Shown here piece after piece: positions 54,662 to 64,000 of a stretch of 64,000 nt of DNA (position 1 is its first letter; every line of letters begins with the position of its first letter). The stretch covers positions 50,044,001-50,108,000 of the forward strand of contig CM044862.1 of NCBI GenBank assembly GCA_024500155.1, read 5' to 3'. The notes beneath the pieces were generated by a model. The model made no database searches, was not told the DNA's origin, and was given only the letters and a program-made list of their open reading frames with translations. This stretch comes from Chenopodium formosanum. Its lineage: Eukaryota; Streptophyta; Magnoliopsida; Caryophyllales; Amaranthaceae. Position numbers and translations under genes: made by a program.

Positions 54662-56076
54662 GACCCTAGAGGGGGATTCCCATCACCCCCATTAGGTTCA
54701 TTAGTCTCATCAACAATTTCAACACCATAAGAATCTAAAGACAAAGGCTGATAAGTATTAGAGCTGGCCACATGAAACTTAATCTGCCTATTTGCCTTTT
54801 TCTTGGATTTCTTGTCTTGAATTTGCCACTCGTTAGGGTTTTGAACTTGAGAAGGAGGAGTGATCTCTTTCACAGGATCAGTTGGCTTCACAGTTTCAGC
54901 AGGCACCTGATCAGTCTTCTTAGGAACCCAAACTTTTTTCACCCGGTTCTGGGTATTAGTGGCTTTTATCTCTTCTGTCTGTTTCTTCTTAACATCCTTA
55001 GGCTTGGAACAATCATGCCCCACCTTATCACATTTCTTACAGAAAGGGGGAGTCCACTCATATTGAACCTTTATCTCAATCATCTCATCAGTAGGGCTTT
55101 CCACCCATACAGGACTAGGCAAAGGTTTGGTGACATCAATCTCAATCAATAGCCTAGCGAAAGACACTCTAATTTGCCTTGATGTACACTCATCAGCACA
55201 AATAGGAACACCAAGTAAACTACCAATTCTACTCAATGTATCAGAACCCCAGCAGTTTAATGGTAGATTTGGCAGTTTAACCCATATAGGAATGGTTCTA
55301 AGAATTTCAGCATGAAAATCAAATTTATCAGACCATGCCTTAACAATTGCAGGTTTACCATAGAACATATGAGGTCCAGAGCATAAAATAGCATTTTTAT
55401 CTTCCACAGATTGCAGATTGATTATAAAATAGCCTTCCTCATGCCAGAAAATTTCAGGTTTAGCCAAATTACTCCAATTATCACCAATGAATTTATGCAC
55501 TGCAGAAATAGTTGGAGAGTAACCTACAACATAAAAGATAAGAGCATTACCCCATTTCTTATTGCCTTCCAGAATAGCAGTAGAGCTAAGCTTAGCAACA
55601 ACCTTCCCATCCCTCATTTCAGGAGCAATAAAAGACAGAGTAGCCCCTTTAGCATTCAACTTTCCTTTGAATAGATTCTTCCACTCATCAGCTGGAACTT
55701 CAGGAACTTGATTAGAAGCATTAGTATCCTTAAAAGCCTCTGGATTGACAACATTTGGAACTATCGGACTCTGATTCTGCCCAGAAATCAATGGAACAGT
55801 AACCGCAGCAGCCCTAGTTACCGTTCCATTGGATTGAGCTTGAGATTGAGCAATCAAACCCCTGATTGATTTTTCTAGGATCCTCAGATCACCTCTGGAT
55901 ATCATACCACCAGATGGATGCACCATATGTGGAGGGGGGGTGACCATTTCATCTTCTTCAGCAATCGGTTCAGAGGAAGAGAGCCCAGATTTTTGCAGAT
56001 TGTCTAAAACCTTAACAAGAGGAGCATGAGTAGTATTTTGTGGGAGTTGTGTTGATGATTTCTTCTTGCGAGGCAT
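54658..56076 (-). CDS. LINE ORF1 protein (RNA-binding, DUF4283-like, zinc knuckle), intact 472 aa
   Basis: Start at ATG 56076 in a CCTCGCAAG context; the N-terminus MPRKKKSSTQ is basic. Residues 1-130 are low complexity with an HPSGG stretch. About 165-260 is the DUF4283-like fold (GNALIFYVVGYSPTI, EIFWHEEGYFIINL). About 265-340 is WVKLPNLPLNCWGSDTLSRIGS, then ADECTSRQIRVSFARLLIEID. Zinc knuckle: CKKCDKVGHDC at 346-356. The Lys-rich C-terminus likely binds RNA. Its TGA (54660-54658) overlaps the ORF2 ATG as ATGA, so ORF2 may be translated by reinitiation. No break seen, though its partner ORF2 is dead. Confidence 0.9.
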   Translation of the reverse strand: MPRKKKSSTQLPQNTTHAPLVKVLDNLQKSGLSSSEPIAEEDEMVTPPPHMVHPSGGMISRGDLRILEKSIRGLIAQSQAQSNGTVTRAAAVTVPLISGQNQSPIVPNVVNPEAFKDTNASNQVPEVPADEWKNLFKGKLNAKGATLSFIAPEMRDGKVVAKLSSTAILEGNKKWGNALIFYVVGYSPTISAVHKFIGDNWSNLAKPEIFWHEEGYFIINLQSVEDKNAILCSGPHMFYGKPAIVKAWSDKFDFHAEILRTIPIWVKLPNLPLNCWGSDTLSRIGSLLGVPICADECTSRQIRVSFARLLIEIDVTKPLPSPVWVESPTDEMIEIKVQYEWTPPFCKKCDKVGHDCSKPKDVKKKQTEEIKATNTQNRVKKVWVPKKTDQVPAETVKPTDPVKEITPPSQVQNPNEWQIQDKKSKKKANRQIKFHVASSNTYQPLSLDSYGVEIVDETNEPNGGDGNPPLGS

Positions 56077-56227
56077 GATGAAGAAGAAGCTAGATGAAAA
56101 ACCCGACCTAGCAAGCTCAAATCGTCATGGAAATAGCTTAGAGAGAAAGTCAACAGAAAGTCAACGCTCCTATGTCCTTTCTTCCAAGATTAAATTGTCC
56201 CTATTTTGTGAAAATAAGGCGATTCCA
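56077..56227 (-). other. LINE 5' UTR
   Basis: 151 bases between the target duplication and the ORF1 ATG. No further signal recognised. Confidence 0.6.
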
Positions 56228-59200
56228 GATTCAAAAAGCTTTGTTTGAATGTGTTTGACTTTCATTTGATTTGCAAATCTTTTTTAAATGTGTTTGACTA
56301 TCATTCGATTAAAAAACTTTGTTTGAATGTGTTTGACTTTCATTCTATTTAAAAAGCTTTGTTTGAATGTGTTTGACTATCATTTGATACAAAAAGCTTT
56401 CTTTGAATGTGTTTTATTTTCATTTGATTCAAAAAGATTTGTTTAAATGTGTTTTATTTTCATTTGATTCAAAAGGCTTTGTTTGAATGTGTTTCCCTTT
56501 CATTTGATTCGAAAAACTTTGTTTGAATGTGTGTAACTTTCATTTGATTTAGAAATCATTGTTTAAATATGTTTCACTTTCATTTAATTAAAAAAAAAGC
56601 TTTATTTAAATGTTTTATACTTTCATTTTATTAAAAAATCATTTTTTGAATATGTTTGACTTTCCTTTGATTCACAACCTTTATTTCAATATGTTTGACT
56701 TTCATTTGACTCAAAAAGTTTTTTTTGAATGCATTGACTTTCATTCAATTCAAAAAGCTTTGTTTGAATGTGTTTCCCTTTCATTTGATTCAAAATGCTT
56801 TGTTTGAATGTATGTAGCTTTCATTTGATTTAGAAATCATTGTTTAAATTAGTTTGACTTTCATTTGATTAAAAGAGCTTTGTTAAAATGTTTTTTACTT
56901 TCATTTGATTAAAAAAACATTGTTTGAATGTGTTTGACTTTCCTTTGATTCACAACCTTTGTTTGAATATGTTTGACTTTCATTTGATTCAAAAAGCTTA
57001 GTTTGAATGCATTTGACCTTCATTTGATTCAAAAACCTTTGTTTGAATTTGTTTGACTTTCATTCAATTCAAAAAGATTTGTTTGAATGTGTTTGAATAT
57101 AATTTGATTAAAAAAGCTTTGTTTGAATGTGTTTGACTTTCCTTAGATTAAAAAAGCTTTGTTTAAATGTGTTTGTCTTTCCTTCGGTTCAAAAAGCTTT
57201 GTTTAAATGTGTTTGACTTTCATTTGATTCAAAAAACTTTGTTTTAATGAGTTTGACTTTCATTTTATACAAAAAGATTTGTTTGAATGCATTTGACTTT
57301 CATTCGATTCAAAAATCTTTGTTTGAATGTGTTTGAGTTTCAATTGATTCAAAAAGATTTGTTTAAATGTTTTTAGCTTTCATTTGATTCCATTAGCTTC
57401 TTTGAATACGTATGACTTTCTTTCAATTCAAAAAGTTTTGTTTGAATGTGTTTGACTTTCATTAGATTCAAATTTGTTTGAATGTGTTTGATTTTCGTTT
57501 GATTCAAAAAGCTTTTTTGAATGTGTTTTACTATCATTCGATTCAAAAAGCTTTGTTTGAATCTGTTTGACTTTCATTCAATACAAAAAGCTTTGTTTCA
57601 ATGTGTTTGACTATCATTTGATTCAAAAAGCATTGTTTGAATGTGTTTGATAATCATTTGAGTCTAAAGGCTTTGTTTTAATTTGTTTTTTTTTTCATTT
57701 TATTAAATTAGCTTCTTTGAATGCATATGACTTTCATTCGATTTAAAAACCTTAGTTTGAATTAGTTTAACTTTCATTCGATTCAAAAAGATTTGTTTGA
57801 ATGTGTTTAAATATAATTTGATTAAAATAGCTTTGTATCAATGTGTTTGACTTTCCTTTGATTAAAAAATCTTTGTTTGAATGTGTTTGACTTTCCTTCA
57901 ATTCAAAAAGTTTTGTTTGAATGTGTTTGACTTTCCTTTGATAAAAAAATCTTTGTTTGGATGTGTTTGGCTTTCCTTCAATTCAAAAATTTTTGTTTGA
58001 ATGTATTCGACTTTCTTTTGATTCAAAAAACTTTGTTTTTATGTGTTTGACTTTCATTTTATACAAAAAGATTTGTTTGAATGCATTTGACTTTCATTCG
58101 ATTCAAAAATCTTTGTTTAAATGCGTTTGACTTTCAAATGATTCAAAAAGGTTTGTTTAAATGTTTTTAGTATTCATTTGATTTAATTAGCTTCTTTGAA
58201 TGCATATAACTTTCATTCGATTAAAAAAGCTTTGTTTGAATGTGTTTGACTTTCATTAGATTCAAAAAGCTTTGTTTGAATGTGTTTAAATTTCATTTGA
58301 TTCACAAAGCCTTTTTTAATGTGTTTGACTATCATTCGATTCAAAAAGCTTTGTTTGAATGTGTTTGACTTTCCCTTGATTCACAACCTTTGTTTCAATA
58401 TCTTTGACTTTCTTTGTTTCAAAATTTTTTTTTTGAATGCATTGACTTTCATTCGATTCAAAAAGTGTTAGAATTTGTTTGACCATCATTGGATTGAAAA
58501 AGCTTAGTTTGAATGTGTTTGACTTTTATTCGATTCAAAAAGCTATGTTTGAATGTGTTTGACTTTCATTTGATTCTAAAAACTTTGTTTTAATGTGTTT
58601 GACTTTCATTTTATACAAAAAGATTTGTTTGAATGCATTCTACTTTCATTCAATTCAAAAATCTTTGTTTGAATGTGTTTGACTCTCAATTGATTAAAAA
58701 AGATCTGTTTAAATGTTTTTAGCTTTCATTTGATTCCATTAGCTTCGTTGAATAAATATGACTTTATTTCAATTCAAAAAGTTTTGTTTGAATGTGTTTG
58801 ACTTTCATTAGATTCAAAAAGCTTTGTTTGAATGTGTTTGATTGTCATTTGATTCAAAAAGAATTTTTGAATGTGTTTGACTATCATTCGATTCAAAAAG
58901 TTTTGTTTGAATGTGTTTGACTTTCATTCGATTCAAAAAGCTTTGTTTGAATGTGTTTGACTATTATTTTATTCAAAAAGCATTGGTTAAATGTGTTTGA
59001 TAATCATTTGAGTCTAAAGGTTTATTTTTAATATGTTTTTTTCCCATTTGATTCAATTAGCTTCTTTGAATGCATATGACTTTCATTCGATTCAAAAACC
59101 TTAGTTTGAATTTATTTTACATTTATTTGATTCAAAAAGATTTGTTTGAATATGTTTAAATATAATTTGATTAAAATAGCTTTGTATCAATGTGTTTGAC

Positions 59201-62200
59201 TTTCCTTTGATTAAAAAATCTTTGTTTGAATGTGTTTGACTTTCCTTCAATTCAAAATGTTTTGTTTGAATGTGTTTGACTTTCCTTTGATTAAAAAATC
59301 TTTGTTTGGATGTGTTTGGCTTTCCTTCAATTCAAAAAGTTTTGTTTGAATGTATTCGACTTTCTTTTGTTTCAAAAAACTTTGTTTTTATGTGTTTGAC
59401 TTTTATTTTATATAAAAAGATTTGTTTGAATGCATTTGACTTTCATTCGATTCAAAAATCTTTGTTTAAATGCGTTTAACTTTAAAATGATTCAAAAAGG
59501 TTTGTTTAAATGTTTTTAGTATTGATTTGATTCAATTAGCTTCTTTGAATGCATATAACTTTCATTCGATTAAAAAAGCTTTGTTTGAATGTGTTTGACT
59601 TTTATTAGATTTAAAAAGCTTTGTTTGAATGTGTTTAAATTTCATTTGATTCACAAAGCCTTTTTTAATGTGTTTGACTATCATTCGATTCAAAAAGCTT
59701 TGTTTGAATGTGTTTGACTTTCATTCTATTTAAAAAGCTTTGTTTGAATGTGTTTGACTATGATTTGATACAAAAAGCTTTGTTTATATGTTTTTTATTT
59801 TCATTTGATTCAAAAATCTTTGTTTTTATGTGTTTTTTTTTTATTATTTAATTATGTTTTTTGAATGTATATGACTTGCATTCGATTCAAAAAGCTTTGT
59901 TTGAATGTGTTTTTACTTTCATTTGATTCAAAAAGCTTTGTTTTCATGTGTTCTTTTTTTATTTGATTCAATTACCTTCTTTGAATACATATGACTTTCA
60001 TTCAGTTCAAAAAGCTTTGTTTGAATGTGTTTCCCTTCATTCGATTCAAAAAGCTTTGTTTAAATGAGTGTAACTTTCATTTGATTAAGAAATCATTGTT
60101 TAAATTTGTTTCACTTTCATTTAATTAAAAAAAGCTTTATTTAAATGTTTTTTACTTTTTTTGATTAAAAAAGCATTGTTTGAATGTGTTTGACTTTCCT
60201 TTGATTCACATCCTTTGTTTCAATATGTTTGACTTTCATTTGATTCAAAAAGTTTTTTTTGAATGCATTAACTGTCATTCGATTCAAAAAGCTTTGTTAG
60301 AATTTGTTTGACCATCATTGGTTTCTAAAAGCTTTGTTTGAATGTGTTTGACTTTTATTCGATTCAAAAGGCTATGTTTGAATGAGTTTGACTTTCCTTT
60401 AATTAAAAAAAAGCTTTGTTTGAATGTGTTTGACTTTCCTTCGATTCTAAAAGTTTTGTTTGAATGTGTTTGACTTTCATTTTATACAAAAAGATTTATT
60501 TGAATGCATTTGACTTTCATTCAATTTAAAAATCTTTGTTTGAATGCGTTTGACTTTCAATTGATTCAAAAAGATTTGTTTAAATATTTTCAGCTTTCAT
60601 TAGATTCCATAAGCTTCGTTGAATACATATGACTTTCTTTCAATTCAAAAAGTTTTGTTTAATTGTGTTTGACTTTCATTAGATTCTAAAAGCTTTGTTT
60701 GAATGTGTTTGACTTTCATTTGATTCAAAAAGCTTTTTAGAATGTGTTTGACTATCATTCGATTTAAAAAGCTTTCTTTGAATGTGTTTGACTTTCATTA
60801 GATTAAAAAAGATTTGTTTGAATGTGTTTTACTATTATTTGATTCAAAAAGCATTGTTTGAATGTGATTGATAATCATTTGAGTCTAAAGGCTTTGTCTT
60901 AATTTGTTTTTTTTTTTTTTCATTTGATTCAATTAGCTTCTTTGAATGCATATGACTTTCATTCGATTCAAAAACCTTAGTTTGTATTTGTTTTACTTTC
61001 ATTCGATTCAAAACGATTTGTTTGAATATGTTTAAATATAATTTGATAAAAATAGCTTTGTTTGAATGTGTTTGACTTTCCTTTAATTAAAAAATCTTTG
61101 TTTGAATGTGTTTGATTTTCCTTCAATTCAAAAAGTTTTGTTTGAATGTGTTTGACTTTCACTTGATTCAAATTAAAAAACTTTGTTTTTTTGTGTTTGA
61201 CTTTCATTTTATACAAAAAGATTTGTTTGAATGCATTTGACTTTCATTCGATTCAAAAATCTTTGTTTGAATGTGTTTGACTTTCAATTGAATCAAAAAG
61301 GTTTTTTTAAATGTTTTTAGTATTCATTTGATTCAATTAGCTTCTTTGAATGCACATAACTTTCATTCGATTCAAAAAGCTTTCTTTGAATGTGTTTCCC
61401 TTTCATTTGATTCAAAAAGCTTTGTTTGAATGTGTGTAACTTTCATTTGATTTGGAAATGATTGTTAAAATTTGTTTCACATTCATTTAATTAAAAATAA
61501 GCTTTATTAAAAAAAAATTTACTTTCATTTGATTAAAAAAGCATTGTTTGAATGTGTTTGACTTTCCTTTGATTCACAACCTCTGTTTCAGTATGTTTAA
61601 CTTTCGTTTGATTCAAAAAAAAATTCTGAATACATTTGACGTTCAATTGATTCAAAAAGATTTGTTTTAATGTGTTTAGCTTCTATTTGATTCAATTAGC
61701 TTTTTTGAATGCAAATGACTTTCAATCAATTCAAAAAGCTTTGTTTCAATGTGTATGACTTTCATTTGATTCAAAAAGCTTATTTTAATGTCGATGACTT
61801 TCATTTGATTCAAAATGGTTTGTTTGTTTGTGTTTAGCTTTCATTTGATTCAATTAAATTTTTTGAATGTGTATAACTTTCATTTGATTCAAAAAGCTTT
61901 ATTTGAATGTGTTCAGCTTTCATTTGATTCAATTAACTTCTTTGAATGCATATGACTTTCATTCAATTTAAAAAGCTTTGTTTGAATGTGTTTGACTTTT
62001 TTTAGATTCAAAAAGCTTTGTTCTAATGTGTTTGACTTTCATTTGATTCACAAAGCTTTTTTTAATGTGTTCGAATATCAATTTTTTCAAAAAGCTTTGT
62101 TTGAATGTGTTTGACAATCATTTGATTCAAAAAGCATTGTTTGAATGTGTTTGATAATCATTTGAGTCAAAAGGCTTTGTTTCATATGACTTTCATTCGA

Positions 62201-64000
62201 GTTAAAAAGCTTTGTTTAAATATGTTTCAATTTCATTTGATTCAAAAAGCTTTGTTTTAATGTGTATAACTTTCGTTTGATTTAAAAATCATCGTTTAAA
62301 GGTGTTTGACATTCATTTGATTAAAAATGCTTAGTTTAAATCTTTTTTCCCTTCATTTGATTAAAAAAGCATTGCTTGAATGTGTTTGACTTTCCTTTTA
62401 TTCACAACCTTTGTTTCAATATGTTTAACTTTCATTTGATTCAAAAAGTTTTTTTTGAATGCATATGACTTTCATTCTATTCAAAAAACTTTGTTTGGAT
62501 GTGTTTGACTTTCATTAGATTCAAAAAGCTTTGTTTGAATGTGTTTGACTTTCGTTTGATTCAAAAAGCTTTGTTTGAATATGTTTGAATTTCATTTAAT
62601 TCAATAAGCTTAATTTGAATGCATTTGAATTTCATTCCATTCAAAAAGCTTTGTTTTAATTTGTTTAACATTCAATTGATTTGAAAATATTTTTTTTAAT
62701 GTGTTCAGCTTTCATTTGACTCCATTAGCTTCTTTAGTTGCATATGACTTTCATTCGATTCAAAAAGCTTTGTTTTAATGTGTTTGACTTTAATGTGGTT
62801 CAAAAGCTTTGTCTGAATGGGTTTGACTTCTTTAATTCAAAAATCTTTGTTCGAATGTGTTAGACTTTCATTTTATTCAAAAATTTTGTTTGAATGTGTT
62901 TGACATTCATTTATTTCAAAAAGAATTTTTTGAATGCGTTGGACATTCATTAGATTCAAAAATCTTTGTTTGAATATGTTGGACTTTCAATTGATTCCAA
63001 AATATTTATTTTAAAGTGTTTAATTATTATTTGATTCAATTAGCTTTTTTGAATGTTTAGGATTTTCAGTCGATACAAAAAGATTTGTTTGAATGTGTTT
63101 GTCTTTCATTAGATTAAAAAAGTTTATTTTAATGTGTTTAACTTTCATTACATTCAATGAAATATGTTGAATGCATTTCACTTTATTTGATTCAAAAAGC
63201 AGTGTTTAAATGTGTTTGACTTTCATTTGATTCAAAAAGATTTATTTTAGTGTGTTTGACTTTCATTTGATTCTAAAAGCTTTGTTTGAATGTGTTTGAA
63301 TTTAATTAGATTCAAAAAGTTTGTTTTTAATGTGTTTGACTTTCATTTGATTCAAAAAACTTTGTTTTAATGTGTTTGACTTTCATTTTATACAAAAAGA
63401 TTTGTTTGAATGCATTTGACTTTCATTCGATTCAAAAATCTTTGTTTGAATGTGTTTGACTTTCAATTGATTCAAAAAGATTTGTTTAATTGTGTTCAGC
63501 TTTCATTTGGTTCAATTAACTTCTTTGAATGCATATGACTTTCATTCAATTCATAAAGCTTTGTTTGAATGTGTTTGACTTTCATTAGATTCAAAAAGCT
63601 TTGTTTGAATGTGTTTGACTTTAATTTGATACACAAAGCTTTTTTGAATGTATTTGACTACCATTCGATTCTAAAAATTTTGTTTGAATGTGTTTGACTT
63701 TCATTCTATTTAAAAATCTTTGTTTGAATGTGTTTGACTATCATTTGATTCAAAAAGCTTTGTTTGAATGTGTTTTATTTTCATTTGATTCAAAAAGCTT
63801 TTTTTTAATGTGTTTTTTTTCATTTGATTCAATTAGCTTCTTTGAATGCATATGACTTTCATTCGATTCAAAAAGATTTGTTTTAATATGTTTCAATTTA
63901 ATTTGATTCAAAAAGCTTTGTTTGAATGTGTTTGACTTTCATTTGATTCAAAAATCTTTGTTTGAATGTGTTTGACTTTCATTTGATTCTAAAAGCTTTT
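56228..64000. repeat. 40-bp satellite array, block 5 (runs off the window)
   Basis: Same monomer with its own longer period. A CATTTTATACAAAAAGATTT variant recurs near 57261, 58055, 58607, 59404, 60478, 61205 and 63384. A segment with TTTAAATATAATTTGATTAA near 57806 repeats at about 59156, 1.35 kb on, and again near 61028. Continuous to the end; no gene. Confidence 0.95.

Larger units (their letters stand above)
50861..56227 (-). mobile_element. Full-length L1-type LINE, 5367 bp
   Basis: Flanked by GATTCAAAAAGCTTT at 50846-50860 and 56228-56242, both satellite. It has a 5' UTR of about 150 bp, ORF1, ORF2 overlapping it by four bases, a 3' UTR, the terminal inverted repeat and poly(A). ORF1 is intact; ORF2 has several breaks and a mutated endonuclease. 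Same family as the other two LINEs here, from the shared 3' end and close ORF1/ORF2 readings. Confidence 0.93.

Noticed and set aside
3079..64000. Centromere call
   Set aside because: The 40-bp monomer, the lack of a centromere-specific chromovirus signature and the mixed transposon content do not prove centromere function; CENH3 ChIP data would be needed.

Overview
This window looks like heterochromatin from a flowering plant, most likely a dicot nuclear genome. I found no host gene. The evidence is a long AT-rich tandem satellite carrying only plant-type transposable elements: Ty3/gypsy elements of the Tat and chromodomain (Tekay-like) types, L1-type LINEs with a DUF4283-like ORF1, a CACTA transposon and a solo LTR that looks Copia-like. 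From memory, 40-bp minisatellites of this kind are known in Chenopodium (goosefoot/quinoa). I could not compare sequences, so that host is only a hint.

Layout. Bases 1-3078 are the 5' part of a minus-strand Tat-type Ty3/gypsy element (LTR, primer-binding site and an uninterrupted gag-protease frame that runs off the left edge). A satellite with a 40-bp monomer then fills everything not occupied by transposons: 3079-5488, 6237-14148, 33177-37820, 49553-50860 and 56228-64000, about 24 kb in all. It has longer-range (higher-order) periodicities of about 1.83, 1.9 and 1.35 kb. Insertions into it are a 748-bp LINE 3' end (5489-6236), a full-length LINE broken by nested elements (14146-33176), a Tekay-like Ty3/gypsy element (37821-49552) and a second, unbroken full-length LINE (50861-56227).

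The 14146-33176 block is nested. The LINE carries a 12.45-kb non-autonomous LTR element (15383-27836, TSD GAGAC) that encodes only Gag (a TR-GAG type). That gag is split by a 2.9-kb non-autonomous CACTA element (19894-22838, TSD ACT). The same LINE also carries a 1.33-kb solo LTR in ORF1 (30958-32291, TSD CATGG). All these duplications can be read directly, so the order of events is clear: satellite, then LINE, then TR-GAG element, then CACTA.

The most striking signal is in the TR-GAG element. Its leader holds six clusters with about 31 copies of an 11-bp palindrome (CCGTGNCACGG or CCGTCTGACGG), spaced at exactly 20 bp within each cluster. The same motif fills part of the LTRs (nine copies in one, two in the other). 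Two further unrelated inverted-repeat arrays occupy the 3' non-coding region. Other points of interest are a tRNA-like sequence inside the CACTA element, a conserved inverted repeat next to the poly(A) of all three LINEs, an extra decayed ORF upstream of gag in the Tekay-like element, element-internal sequence lying outside its left LTR, and a G-box cluster in the Tat LTR. Most proteins are pseudogenes. The exceptions are the Tat gag-protease frame and ORF1 of the second LINE, which are open.
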